Of a stretch of DNA of 64,000 nt, positions 35,801 to 50,800 are shown piece by piece. The notes beneath the pieces are model-generated. The model did not search any database. It worked only from the letters and a program-made list of their open reading frames with translations, and was not told the DNA's origin. The stretch is from Lithobates sylvaticus. Its lineage: Eukaryota; Chordata; Amphibia; Anura; Ranidae. The position numbers and the translations under genes are program-made. Numbering within the stretch: the first letter of the stretch is position 1; each line of letters starts with the position of its first letter. The DNA lies in NCBI GenBank assembly GCA_028564925.1, contig CM053030.1:884209-948208 (forward strand). Direction: 5' to 3'.

Positions 35801-38800
35801 GTGAGCGTTGTCACCCGAGGACAGGAAGTGTATTACTGGCGGGATCACCACCCTGTTCCTCCATAGATACAGTGGAGGAGTGAGCGTTGTCACCGAGGAC
35901 CTGAGGACAGGAGCGTTGTCACCTGAGGACAGGAAGTGTGTTACTGGCGGGATCACCACCCTGTTCCTCCATAGATACAGTGGAGGAGTGAGCGTTGTCA
36001 CCTGAGGACAGGAAGTGTGTTACTGGCGGGATCACCACCCTGTTCCTCCATAGATACAGTGGAGGAGTGAGCGTTGTCACCTGAGGACAGGAAGTGTCCT
36101 CCATTACTGGCGGGATCACCACCCTGTTCCTCCATAGATACAGTGGAGGAGTGAGCGTTGTCACCTGAGGACAGGAAGTGTGTTACTGGCGGGATCACCA
36201 CCCTGTTCCTCCATAGATACAGTGGACTGGCGGGATCACCACCCTGAGTTACAGTGAGCGTTGTCACCTGAGGACAGGAAGTGTGTTACTGGCGGGATCA
36301 CCACCCTGTTCCTCCATAGATACAGTGGAGGAGTGAGCGTTGTCACCTGAGGACAGGAAGTGTGTTACTGGCGGGATCACCACCCTGTTCCTCCATAGAT
36401 ACAGTGGAGGAGTGAGCGTTGTCACCTGAGGACAGGAAGTGTATTACTGGCGGGATCACCACCCTGTTCCTCCATAGATACAGTGGAGGAGTGAGCGTTG
36501 TCACCTGAGGACAGGAAGTGTGTTACTGGCGGGATCCCACCCTGTTCCTCCATCGATACAGTGGAGGAGTGAGCGTTGTCACCTGAGGACAGGAAGTGTA
36601 TTACTGGCGGGATCACCACCCTGTTCCTCCATAGATACAGTGGAGGAGTGAGCGTTGTCACCTGAGGACAGGAAGTGTGTTACTGGCGGGATCACCACCC
36701 TGTTCCTCCATAGATACAGTGCAGTGAGTGTTGTCACCTGAGGACAGGAAGTGTGTTACTGGCGGGATCACCACCCTGTTCCTCCATAGATACAGTGGAG
36801 GAGTGAGCGTTGTCACCTGAGGACAGGAAGTGTGTTACTGGCGGGATCACCACCCTGTTCCTCCATAGATACAGTGCAGTGAGCGTTGTCACCTGAGGAC
36901 AGGAAGTGTGTTACTGGCGGGATCACCACCCTGTTCCTCCATAGATACAGTGGAGGAGTGAGCGTTGTCACCTGAGGACAGGAAGTGTGTTACTGGCGGG
37001 ATCACCACCCTGTTCCTCCATAGATACAGTGAGAAGTGAGCGTTGTCACCTGAGGACAGGAAGTGTATTACTGGCGGGATCACCACCCTGTTCCTCCATA
37101 GATACAGTGGAGGAGTGAGTGTTGTCACCTGAGGACAGGAAGTGTATTACTGGCAGGATCACCACCCTGTTCCTCCATAGATACAGTGGAGGAGTGAGCG
37201 TTGTCACCCGAGGACAGGAAGTGTGTTACTGGCGGGATCACCACCCTGTTCCTCCATAGATACAGTGGAGGAGTGAGCGTTGTCACCTGAGGACAGGAAG
37301 TGTGTTACTGGCGGGATCACCACCCTGTTCCTCCATAGATACAGTGGAGGAGTGAGCGTTGTCACCTGAGGACAGGAAGTGTATTACTGGCGGGATCACC
37401 ACCCTGTTCCTCCATAGATACAGTGGAGGAGTGAGCGTTGTCACCTGAGGACAGGAAGTGTATTACTGGCGGGATCACCACCCTGTTCCTCCATAGATAC
37501 AGTGCAGTGAGTGTTGTCACCTGAGGACAGGAAGTGTGTTACTGGCGGGATCACCACCCTGTTCCTCCATAGATACAGTGGAGGAGTGAGCGTTGTCACC
37601 TGAGGACAGGAAGTGTATTACTGGCGGGATCACCACCCTGTTCCTCCATAGATACAGTGGAGGAGTGAGCGTTGTCACCTGAGGACAGGAAGTGTGTTAC
37701 TGGCGGGATCACCACCCTGTTCCTCCATAGATACAGTGGAGGAGTGAGCGTTGTCACCTGAGGACAGGAAGTGTGTTACTGGCGGGATCACCACCCTGTT
37801 CCTCCATAGATACAGTGGAGGAGTGAGCGTTGTCACCCGAGGACAGGAAGTGTGTTACTGGCGGGATCACAACCCTGTTCCTCCATAGATACAGTGGAGC
37901 AGTGAGCGTTGTCACCTGAGGACAGGAAGTGTGTTACTGGCGGGATCACCACCCTGTTCCTCCATAGATACAGTGGAGGAGTGAGCGTTGTCACCTGAGG
38001 ACAGGAAGTGTATTACTGGCGGGATCACCACCCTGTTCCTCCATAGATACAGTGGAGGAGTGAGCGTTGTCACCTGAGGACAGGAAGTGAGTTACTGGCG
38101 GGATCACCCCCCTGTTAGTGATAGTGTGTTAGTGGCTTGTCACCTGGACAGGAAGTGTGTTACTGGCAGGATCACCACCCTGTTCCTCCATAGATACAGG
38201 GGAGGAGTGAGCGTTGTCACCTGAGGACAGGAAGTGTGTTACTGGCGGGATCACCACCCTGTTCCTCCATAGATACAGTGGAGGAGTGAGCGTTGTCACC
38301 TGAGGACAGGAAGTGTGTTACTGGCGGGATCACCACCCTGTTCCTCCATAGATACAGTGGAGGAGTGAGCGTTGTCACCTGAGGACAGGAAGTGTGTTAG
38401 GCGTTGTCCTCCATAGATACAGTGGAGGAGTGAGCGTTGTACCTGGGACAGGAAGTGTGTTACTGGCAGGATCACCACCCTGTTCCTCCATAGATACAGT
38501 GGAGGAGTGAGCGTTGTCACCTGAGGACAGGAAGTGTGTTACTGGCAGGATCACCACCCTGTTCCTCCATAGATACAGTGGAGGAGTGAGCGTAGTCACC
38601 TGAGGACAGGAAGTGTATTACTGGCGGGATCACCACCCTGTTCCTCCATAGATACAGTGGAGGAGTGAGCGTTGTCACCTGAGGACAGGAAGTGTGTTAC
38701 TGGCGGGATCACCACCCTGTTCCTCCATAGATACAGTGGAGGAGTGAGCGTTGTCACCTGAGGACAGGAAGTGTGTTACTGGCGGGATCACCACCCTGTT

Positions 38801-41800
38801 CCTCCATAGATACAGTGGAGGAGTGAGCGTTGTCACCTGAGGACAGGAAGTGTGTTACTGGCAGGATCACCACCCTGTTCCTCCATAGATACAGTGGAGG
38901 AGTGAGCGTTGTCACCTGAGGACAGGAAGTGTGTTACTGGCGGGATCACCACCCTGTTCCTCCATAGATACAGTGGAGGAGTGAGCGTTGTCACCTGAGG
39001 ACAGGAAGTGTATTACTGGCAGGATCACCACCCTGTTCCTCCATAGATACAGTGGAGTGAGCGTTGTCACCTGAGGACAGGAAGTGTGTTACTGGCGGGA
39101 TCACCACCCTGTTCCTCCATAGATACAGTGGAGGAGTGAGCGTTGTCACCTGAGGACAGGAAGTGTGTTACTGGCGGGATCACCACCCTGTTCCTCCATA
39201 GATACAGTGGAGGAGTGAGCGTTGTCACCTTGTCACTGGACAGGAAGTGTGTTACTGGCGGGATCACCACCCTGTTCCTCCATAGATACAGTGGAGGAGT
39301 GAGCGTTGTCACCTGAGGACAGGAAGTGTGTTACTGGCGGGATCACCACCATGTTCCTCCATAGATACAGTGGAGGAGTGAGTGTTGTCACCTGAGGACA
39401 GGAAGTGTGTTACTGGCGGGATCACCACCCTGTTCCTCCATAGATACAGTGGAGGAGTGAGCGTTGTCACCTGAGGACAGGAAGTGTGTTACTGGCGGGA
39501 TCACCACCCTGTTCCTCCATAGATACAGTGGAGGAGTGAGCGTTGTCACCTGAGGACAGGAAGTGTGTTACTGGCGGGATCACCACCCTGTTCCTCCATT
39601 GATACAGTGGAGGATTGAGCGTTGTCACCTGAGGACAGGAAGTGTATTACTGGCGGGATCACCACCCTGTTCCTCCATAGATACAGTGGAGGAGTGAGCG
39701 TTGTCACCTGAGGACAGGAAGTGTGTTACTGGCGGGATCACCACCCTGTTCCTCCATAGATACAGTGGAGGAGTGAGCGTTGTCACCTGAGGACAGGAAG
39801 TGTGTTACTGGCGGGATCACCACCCTGTTCCTCCATAGATACAGTGGAGGAGTGAGCGTTGTCACCTGAGGACAGGAAGTGTGTTACTGGCGGGATCACC
39901 ACCCTGTTCCTCCATAGATACAGTGGAGGAGTGAGCGTTGTCACCTGAGGACAGGAAGTGTGTTACTGGCGGGATCACCACCCTGTTCCTCCATAGATAC
40001 AGTGGAGGAGTGAGCGTTGTCACCTGAGGACAGGAAGTGTGTTACTGGCGGGATCACCACCCTGTTCCTCCATAGATACAGTGGAGGAGTGAGCGTTGTC
40101 ACCTGAGGACAGGAAGTGTGTTACTGGCGGGATCACCACCCTGTTCCTCCATAGATACAGTGGAGGAGTGAGCGTTGTCACCTGAGGACAGGAAGTGTGT
40201 TACTGGCGGGATCACCACCCTGTTCCTCCATAGATACAGTGGAGGAGTGAGCGTTGTCACCTGAGGACAGGAAGTGTGTTACTGGCGGGATCACCACCCT
40301 GTTCCTCCATAGATACAGTGGAGGAGTGAGCGTTGTCACCTGAGGACAGGAAGTGTGTTACTGGCGGGATCACCACCCTGTTACTCCATTGATACAGTGG
40401 AGGAGTGAGCGTTGTCACCTGAAGACAGGAAGTGTGTTACTGGCAGGATCACCACCCTGTTCCTCCATAGATACAGTGGAGGAGTGAGCGTTGTCACCTG
40501 AGGACAGGAAGTGTGTTACTGGCAGGATCACCACCCTGTTCCACCATAGATACAGTGGAGGAGTGAGCGTTGTCACCTGAGGACAGGAAGTGTGTTACTG
40601 GCGGGATCACCACCCTGTTCCTCCATAGATACAGTGGAGGAGTGAGCGTTGTCACCTGAGGACAGGAAGTGTGTTACTGGCGGGATCACCACCCTGTTCC
40701 TCCATAGATACAGTGGAGGAGTGAGCGTTGTCACCTGAGGACAGGAAGTGTGTTACTGGCGGGATCACCACCCTGTTCCTCCATAGATACAGTGGAGGAG
40801 TGAGAGTTGTCACCTGAGGACAGGAAGTGTGTTACTGGCGGGATCACCACCCTGTTCCTCCATAGATACAGTGGAGGAGTGAGCGTTGTCACCTGAGGAC
40901 AGGAAGTGTGTTACTGGCGGGATCACCACCCTGTTCCTCCATAGATACAGTGGAGGAGTGAGCGTTGTCACCTGAGGACAGGAAGTGTGTTACTGGCGGG
41001 ATCACCACCCTGTTCCTCCATAGATACAGTGGAGGAGTGAGCGTTGTCACCTGAGGACAGGAAGTGTGTTACTGGCGGGATCACCACCCTGTTCCTCCAT
41101 AGATACAGTGGAGGAGTGAGCGTTGTCACCTGAGGACTGAGGATCACCACCCTGTTCCTCCATAGATAGTGCGTTGTCACCTGAGGACAGGAAGTGTGTA
41201 CTGGCGGGATCACCACCCTGTTCCTCCATAGATACAGTGGAGGAGTGAGCGTTGTGGAGGAGTGAGCGTTGTTCCTCCATAGATACCTGAGGACAGGAAG
41301 TGTGTTACTGGCGGGATCACCACCCTGTTCCTCCATAGATACAGTGGAGGAGTGAGCGTTGTCACCTGAGGACAGGAAGTGTGTTACTGGCGGGATCACC
41401 ACCCTGTTCCTCCATAGATACAGTGGAGGAGTGAGCGTTGTCACCTGAGGACAGGAAGTGTGTTACTGGCGGGATCACCACCCTGTTCCTCCATAGATAC
41501 AGTGGAGGAGTGAGCGTTGTCACCTGAGGACAGGAAGTGTGTTACTGGCGGGATCACCACCCTGTTCCTCCATAGATACAGTGGAGGAGTGAGCGTTGTC
41601 ACCTGAGGACAGGAAGTGTGTTACTGGCGGGATCACCACCCTGTTCCTCCATAGATACAGTGGAGGAGTGAGCGTTGTCACCTGAGGACAGGAAGTGTGT
41701 TACTGGCGGGATCACCACCCTGTTCCTCCATAGATACAGTGGAGGAGTGAGCGTTGTCACCTGAGGACAGGAAGTGTGTTACTGGCGGGATCACCACCCT

Positions 41801-44800
41801 GTTCCTCCATAGATACAGTGGAGGAGTGAGCGTTGTCACCTGAGGACAGGAAGTGTGTTACTGGCGGGATCACCACCCCTGTTCCTCCATAGATACAGTG
41901 GGAGGAGTGAGCGTTGTCACCTGAGGACAGGAAGTGTGTTACTGGCGGGATCACCACCCTGTTCCTCCATAGATACAGTGGAGGAGTGAGAGCGTTGTCA
42001 CCTGAGGACAGGAAGTGTGTTACTGGCGGGATCACCACCCTGTTCCTCCATAGATACAGTGGAAGTGTTAGTGAGATACAGTGGAGGAGGTGCGTTGTCA
42101 CCTGAGGACAGGAAGTGTGTCACCTGAGGACTGGCGGGATCACCACCCTGTTCCTCCATAGATACAGTGGAGGAGTGAGCGTTGTCACCTGGACAGGAAG
42201 TGTGTGTTACTGGCGGGATCACCACCTTGTTCCTCCATAGATACAGTGGAGGAGTGAGCGTTGTCACCTGAGGACAGGAAGTGTGTTACTGGAGGGATCA
42301 CCACCCTGTTCCTCCATAGATACAGTGGAGGAGTGAGCGTTGTCACCTGAGGACAGGAAGTGTGTTACTGGCGGGATCACCACCCTGTTCCTCCATAGAT
42401 ACAGTGGAGGAGTGAGCGTTGTCACCTGAGGACAGGAAGTGTGTTACTGGCGGGATCACCACCCTGTTCCTCCATAGATACAGTGGAGGAGTGAGCGTTG
42501 TCACCTGAGGACAGGACAGTGTGTTGTCACCTGAGGACTGTGTTACGGGATCACCACCCTGTTCCTCCATAGATACAGTGGAGGAGTGAGCGTTGTCACC
42601 TGAGGACAGGAAGTGTGTTACTGGCGGGATCACCACCCTGTTCCTCCATAGATACAGTGGAGGAGTGAGCGTTGTCACCTGAGGACAGGAAGTGTATTAC
42701 TGGCGGGATCACCACCCTGTTCCTCCATAGATACAGTGGAGGAGTGAGCGTTGTCACCTGAGGACAGGAAGTGTGTTACTGGCGGGATCACCACCCTGTT
42801 CCTCCATAGATACAGTGGAGGAGTGAGCGTTGTCACCACCTGAGGACAGGAAGTGCGTTGTTACTGTTACTGGCGGGATCACCACCCTGTTCCTCCATAG
42901 ATACAGTGGAGGAGTGAGCGTTGTCACCTGAGGACAGGAAGGAAGTGTGTTACTGGCGGGATCACCACCCTGTTCCTCCATAGATACAGTGGAGGAGTGA
43001 GCGTTGTCACCTGAGGACAGGAAGTGTGTTACTGGCGGGATCACCACCCTGTTCCTCCATAGATACAGTGGAGGAGTGAGCGTTGTCACCCGAGGACAGG
43101 AAGTGTGTTACTGGCGGGATCACCACCCTGTTCCTCCATAGATACAGTGGAGGAGTGAGCGTTGTCACCTGAGGACAGGAAGTGTGTTACTGGCGGGATC
43201 ACCACCCTGTTCCTCCATAGATACAGTGGAGGAGTGAGCTGTTGTCAGCGTTGTCACCTGAGGACAGGAAGTGTGTTACTGGCGGGATCACCACCCTGTT
43301 CCTCCATAGATACAGTGGAGGAGTGAGCGTTGTCACCTGAGGACAGGAAGTGTGTTACTGGCGGGATCACCACCCTGTTCCTCCATAGATACAGTGGAGG
43401 AGTGAGCGTTGTCACCTGAGGACAGGAAGTGTGTTACTGGCGGGATCACCACCCTGTTCCTCCATAGATACAGTGGAGGAGTGAGCGTTGTCACCTGAGG
43501 ACAGGAAGTGTGTTACTGGCGGGATCACCACCCTGTTCCTCCATAGATACAGTGGAGGAGTGAGCGTTGTCACCTGAGGACAGGAAGTGTGTTACTGGCG
43601 GGATCACCACCCTGTTCCTCCATAGATACAGTGGAGGAGTGAGCGTTGTCACCTGAGGACAGGAAGTGTGTTACTGGCGGGATCACCACCCTGTTCCTCC
43701 ATAGATACAGTGGAGGAGTGAGCGTTGTCACCTGAGGACAGGAAGTGTGTTACTGGCAGGATCACCACCCTGTTCCTCCATAGATACAGTGGAGGAGTGA
43801 GCGTTGTCACCTGAGGACAGGAAGTGTGTTACTGCCGGATCACCACCCTGTTCCTCCATAGATACAGTGGAGGAGTGAGCGTTGTCACCTGAGGACAGGA
43901 AGTGTGTTACTGGCGGGATCACCACCCTGTTCCTCCATAGATACAGTGGAGGAGTGAGCGTTGTCACCTGAGGACAGGAAGTGTGTTACTGGCGGGATCA
44001 CCACCCTGTTCCTCCATAGATACAGTGGAGGAGTGAGCGTTGTCACCTGAGGACAGGAAGTGTGTTACTGGCGGGATCACCACCCTGTTCCTCCATAGAT
44101 ACAGTGGAGGAGTGAGCGTTGTCACCTGAGGACAGGAAGTGTGTTACTGGGGGATCACCACCCTGTTCCTCCATAGATACAGTGGAGGAGTGAGCGTTGT
44201 CACCTGAGGACAGGAAGTGTGTTACTGGCGGGATCACCACCCTGTTCCTCCATAGATACAGTGGAGGAGTGAGCGTTGTCACCATAGGACTGAAGGTGTT
44301 ACTGTGCGGATCACCACCCTGTTCCCTCCACAGTGGTCACCTGAGGACAGGAAGTGTGTTACCTGTTCCTCCATGAGATACAGTGCAGTGAGCGTTGTCA
44401 CCTGAAGGCAGGAAGGATCGGGACCACCCCTCTGTTCCTCCATAGATACAGTGGAGGAGTGAGCGTTGTCACCTGAGGACAGGAAGTGTGTTACTGGCGG
44501 GATCACCACCCTGTTCCTCCATAGATACAGTGGAGGAGTGAGCGTTGTCACCTGAGGACAGGAAGTGTGTTACTGGCAGGATCACCACCCTGTTCCTCCA
44601 TAGATACAGTGGAGGAGTGAGCGTTGTCACCTGAGGACAGGAAGTGTGTTACTGGCGGGATCACCACCCTGTTCCTCCATAGATACAGTGTGGAGGAGTG
44701 AGCGTTGTGACCTGAGGACAGGAAGTGTGTTACTGGCGGGATCACCACCCTGTTCCTCCATAGATACAGTGGAGGAGTTGTTGTCACCTGAGGACAGGAA

Positions 44801-47800
44801 GTGTCACAACCTGAGGACAGGAAGTGTATTACTGGCGGGATCACCACCTTGTTCCTCCATAGATACAGTGGAGGAGTGAGCGTTGTCACCTGAGGACAGG
44901 AAGTGTGTTACTGGCAGGATCACCACCCTGTTCCTCCATAGATACAGTGGAGGAGTGAGCGTTGTCACCTGAGGACAGGAAGTGTGGTACTGGCAGGATC
45001 ACCACCCTGTTCCACCATAGATACAGTGGAGGAGTGAGCGTTGTCACCTGAGGACAGGAAGTGTGTTACTGGCGGGATCACCACCCTGTTCCTCCATAGA
45101 TACAGTGGAGGAGTGAGCGTTGTCACCTGAGGACAGGAAGTGTGTTACTGGAGGGATCACCACCCTGTTCCTCCATAGATACTGTGGAGGAGTGAGCGTT
45201 GTCCCCCGAGGACAGGAAGTGTATTACTGGCGGGATCACCACCCTGTTCCTCCATTGATACAGTGGAGGAGTGAGCGTTGTCACCCTAGAGGACAGGAAG
45301 TGTGTTACTGGCAGGATCACCTGTGGAGGAGTGAGCGTTGTCACCTGAGGACAGGAAGTGTGATACTGGCGGGATCACCACCCTGTTCCTCCATAGATAC
45401 AGTGGAGGAGTGAGCGTTGTCACCTGAGGACAGGAAGTGTATTACTGGCAGGATTACCACCCTGTTCCTCCATAGATACAGTGGAGGAGTGAGAGTTGTC
45501 ACCTGAGGACAGGAAGTGTGTTACTGGCGGGATCACCACCCTGTTCCTCCATAGATACAGTGGAGGAGTGAGCGTTGTCACCTGAGGACAGGAAGTGTGT
45601 TACGGGCAGGATCACCACCCTGTTCCTCCAAAGATACAGTGGAGTGAGCGTTGTCACCCGAGGACAGGAAGTGTGTTACTGGCGGGATCACCACCCTGTT
45701 CCTCCATAGATACAGTGGAGGAGTGAGCGTTGTCACCTGAGGACAGGAAGTGTGTTACTGGCGGGATCACCACCCTGTTCCTCCATAGATACAGTGGAGG
45801 AGTGAGCGTTGTCACCTGAGGACAGGAAGTGTGTTACTGGAGGGATCACCACCCTGTTCCTCCATAGATACAGTGGAGGAGTGAGCGTTGTCACCTGAGG
45901 ACAGGAAGTGTGTTACTGGCGGGATCACCACCCTGTTCCTCCATAGATACAGTGGAGGAGTGAGCGTTGTCACCTGAGGACAGGAAGTGTGTTACTGGCG
46001 GGATCACCACCCTGTTCCTCCATAGATACAGTGGAGGAGTGAGCGTTGTCACCTGAGGACAGGAAGTGTGTTACTGGCGGGATCACCACCCTGTTCCTCC
46101 ATAGATACAGTGGAGGAGTGAGCGTTGTCACCTGAGGACAGGAAGTGTGTTACTGGCGGGATCACCACCCTGTTCCTCCATAGATACAGTGGAGGAGTGA
46201 GCGTTGTCACCTGAGGACAGGAAGTGTATTACTGGCAGGATCACCACCCTGTTCCTCCATAGATACAGTGGAGGAGTGAGCGTTGTCACCCGAGGACAGG
46301 AAGTGTGTTACTGGCGGGATCACCACCCTGTTCCTCCATAGATACAGTGGAGGAGTGAGCGTTGTCACCTGAGGACAGGAAGTGTGTTACTGGCAGGATC
46401 ACCACCCTGTTCCTCCATAGATACAGTGGAGGAGTGAGCGTTGTCACCTGAGGACAGGAAGTGTGTTACTGGCGGGATCACCACCCTGTTCCTCCATAGA
46501 TACAGTGGAGGAGTGAGCGTTGTCACCTGAGGACAGGAAGTGTGTTACTGGCGGGATCACCACCCTGTTCCTCCATAGATACAGTGGAGGAGTGAGCGTT
46601 GTCACCTGAGGACAGGAAGTGTGTTACTGGCGGGATCACCACCCTGTTCCTCCATAGATACAGTGGAGGAGTGAGCGTTGTCACCTGAGGACAGGAAGTG
46701 TGTTACTGGCGGGATCACCACCCTGTTCCTCCATAGATACAGTGGAGGAGTGAGCGTTGTCACCTGAGGACAGGAAGTGTGTTACTGGCGGGATCACCAC
46801 CCTGTTCCTCCATAGATACAGTGGAGGAGTGAGCGTTGTCACCTGAGGACAGGAAGTGTGTTACTGGCGGGATCACCACCCTGTTCCTCCATAGATACAG
46901 TGGAGGAGTGAGCGTTGTCACCCGAGGACAGGAAGTGTGTTACTGGCGGGATCACCACCCTGTTCCTCCATAGATACAGTGGAGGAGTGAGCGTTGTCAC
47001 CTGAGGACAGGAAGTGTGTTACTGGCGGGATCACCACCCTGTTCCTCCATAGATACAGTGGAGGAGTGAGCGTTGTCACCTGAGGACAGGAAGTGTGTTA
47101 CTGGCGGGATCACCACCCTGTTCCTCCATAGATACAGTGGAGGAGTGAGCGTTGTCACCTGAGGACAGGAAGTGTGTTACTGGCGGGATCACCACCCTGT
47201 TCCTCCATAGATACAGTGGAGGAGTGAGCGTTGTCACCTGAGGACAGGAAGTGTGTTACTGGCGGGATCACCACCCTGTTCCTCCATAGATACAGTGGAG
47301 GAGTGAGCGTTGTCACCTGAGGACAGGAAGTGTATTACTGGCGGGATCACCACCCTGTTCCTCCATAGATACAGTGGAGGAGTGAGCGTTGTCACCTGAG
47401 GACAGGAAGTGTGTTACTGGCGGGATCACCACCCTGTTCCTCCATAGATACAGTGGAGGAGTGAGCGTTGTCACCTGAGGACAGGAAGTGTGTTATTGGC
47501 GGGATCACCACCCTGTTCCTCCATAGATACAGTGGAGGAGTGAGCGTTGTCACCTGAGGACAGGAAGTGTGTTACTGGCGGGATCACCACCCTGTTCCTC
47601 CATAGATACAGTGGAGGAGTGAGCGTTGTCACCTGAGGACAGGAAGTGTGTTACTGGCGGGATCACCACCCTGTTCCTCCATAGATACAGTGGAGGAGTG
47701 AGCGTTGTCACCTGAGGACAGGAAGTGTGTTACTGGCGGGATCACCACCCTGTTCCTCCATAGATACAGTGGAGGAGTGAGCGTTGTCACCTGAGGACAG

Positions 47801-50800
47801 GAAGTGTGTTACTGGCGGGATCACCACCCTGTTCCTCCATAGATACAGTGGAGGAGTGAGCGTTGTCACCTGAGGACAGGAAGTGTGTTACTGGCGGGAT
47901 CACCACCCTGTTCCTCCATAGATACAGTGGAGGAGTGAGCGTTGTCACCTGAGGACAGGAAGTGTGTTACTGGCGGGATCACCACCCTGTTCCTCCATAG
48001 ATACAGTGGAGGAGTGAGCGTTGTCACCTGAGGACAGGAAGTGTGTTACTGGCGGGATCACCACCCTGTTCCTCCATAGATACAGTGGAGGAGTGAGCGT
48101 TGTCACCTGAGGACAGGAAGTGTGTTACTGGCGGGATCACCACCCTGTTCCTCCATAGATACAGTGGAGGAGTGAGCGTTGTCACCTGAGGACAGGAAGT
48201 GTGTTACTGGCGGGATCACCACCCTGTTCCTCCATAGATACAGTGGAGGAGTGAGCGTTGTCACCTGAGGACAGGAAGTGTGTTACTGGCGGGATCACCA
48301 CCCTGTTCCTCCATAGATACAGTGGAGGAGTGAGCGTTGTCACCTGAGGACAGGAAGTGTGTTACTGGCGGGATCACCACCCTGTTCCTCCATAGATACA
48401 GTGGAGGAGTGAGCGTTGTCCCCGAGGACAGGAAGTGTGTTACTGGCGGGATCACCACCCTGTTCCTCCATAGATACAGTGGAGGAGTGAGCGTTGTCAC
48501 CTGAGGACAGGAAGTGTATTACTGGCGGGATCACCACCCTGTTCCTCCATAGATACAGTGGAGGAGTGAGCGTTGTCACCTGAGGACAGGAAGTGTATTA
48601 CTGGCGGGATCACCACCCTGTTCCTCCATAGATACAGTGGAGGAGTGAGCGTTGTCACCTGAGGACAGGAAGTGTGTTACTGGCGGGATCACCACCCTGT
48701 TCCTCCATAGATACAGTGGAGGAGTGAGCGTTGTCACCTGAGGACAGGAAGTGTGTTACTGGCGGGATCACCACCCTGTTCCTCCATAGATACAGTGGAG
48801 GAGTGAGCGTTGTCACCCCGAGGACAGGAAGTGTGTTACTGGCGGGATCACCACCCTGTTCCTCCATAGATACAGTGGAGGAGTGAGCGTTGTCACCTGA
48901 GGACAGGAAGTGTGTTACTGGCAGGATCACCACCCTGTTCCTCCATAGATACAGTGGAGGAGTGAGCGTTGTCACCTGAGGACAGGAAGTGTGTTACTGG
49001 CGGGATCACCACCCTGTTCCTCCATAGATACAGTGGAGGAGTGAGCGTTGTCACCTGAGGACAGGAAGTGTGTTACTGGCGGGATCACCACCCTGTTCCT
49101 CCATAGATACAGTGGAGGAGTGAGCGTTGTCACCTGAGGACAGGAAGTGTGTTACTGGCAGGATCACCACCCTGTTCCTCCATAGATACAGTGGAGGAGT
49201 GAGCGTTGTCACCTGAGGACAGGAAGTGTGTTACTGGCGGGATCACCACCCTGTTCCTCCATAGATACAGTGGAGGAGTGAGCGTTGTCACCTGAGGACA
49301 GGAAGTGTGTTACTGGCTGGATCACCACCCTGTTCCTCCATAGATACAGTGGAGGAGTGAGCGTTGTCACCTGAGGACAGGAAGTGTGTTACTGGCGGGA
49401 TCACCACCCTGTTCCTCCATAGATACAGTGGAGGAGTGAGCGTTGTCACCTGAGGACAGGAAGTGTGTTACTGGCGGGATCACCACCCTGTTCCTCCATA
49501 GATACAGTGGAGGAGTGAGCGTTGTCACCTGAGGACAGGAAGTGTGTTACTGGCGGGATCACCACCCTGTTCCTCCATAGATACAGTGGAGGAGTGAGCG
49601 TTGTCACCTGAGGACAGGAAGTGTATTACTGGCGGGATCACCACCCTGTTCCTCCATAGATACAGTGGAGGAGTGAGCGTTGTCACCTGAGGACAGGAAG
49701 TGTGTTACTGGCGGGATCACCACCCTGTTCCTCCATAGATACAGTGGAGGAGTGAGCGTTGTCACCCGAGGACAGGAAGTGTGTTACTGGCGGGATCACC
49801 ACCCTGTTCCTCCATAGATACAGTGGAGAAGTGAGCGTTGTCCCCCGAGAACAGGAAGTGTGTTACTGGCAGGATCACCACCCTGTTCCTCCATAGATAC
49901 AGTGGAGGAGTGAGCGTTGTCACCCCAGGACAGGAAGTGTGTTACTGGCGGGATCACCACCCTGTTCCTCCATAGATACAGTGGAGGAGTGAGCGTTGTC
50001 ACCTGAGGACAGGAAGTGTGTTACTGGCAGGATCACCACCCTGTTCCTCCATAGATACAGTGGAGGAGTGAGCGTTGTCACCTGAGGACAGGAAGTGTGT
50101 TACTGGCAGGATCACCACCCTGTTCCTCCATAGATACAGTGGAGGAGTGAGCGTTGTCACCCCAGGACAGGAAGTGTTTTACTGGCAGGATCACCACCCT
50201 GTTCCTCCATAGATACAGTGGAGGAGTGAGCGTTGTCACCTGAGGACAGGAAGTGTGTTACTGGCGGGATCACCACCCTGTTCCTCCATAGATACAGTGG
50301 AGGAGTGAGCGTTGTCACCTGAGGACAGGAAGTGTGTTACTGGTGGGATCACCACCCTGTTCCTCCATAGATACAGTGGAGGAGTGAGCGTTGTCACCTG
50401 AGGACAGGAAGTGTATTACTGGCGGGATCACCACCCTGTTCCTCCATAGATACAGTGGAGGAGTGAGCGTTGTCACCCGAGGACAGGAAGTGTGTTACTG
50501 GCGGGATCACCACCCTGATCCTCCATAGATACAGTGGAGGAGTGAGCGTTGTCACCCGAGGACAGGAAGTGTGTTACTGGCAGGATCACCACCCTGTTCC
50601 TCCATAGATACAGTGGAGGAGTGAGCGTTGTCACCCGAGGACAGGAAGTGTTTTACTGGCGGGATCACCACCCTGATCCTCCATAGATACAGTGGAGGAG
50701 TGAGCGTTGTCACCTGAGGACAGGAAGTGTGTTACTGGCGGGATCACCACCCTGTTCCTCCATAGATACAGTGGAGGAGTGAGCGTTGTCCCCCGAGGAC

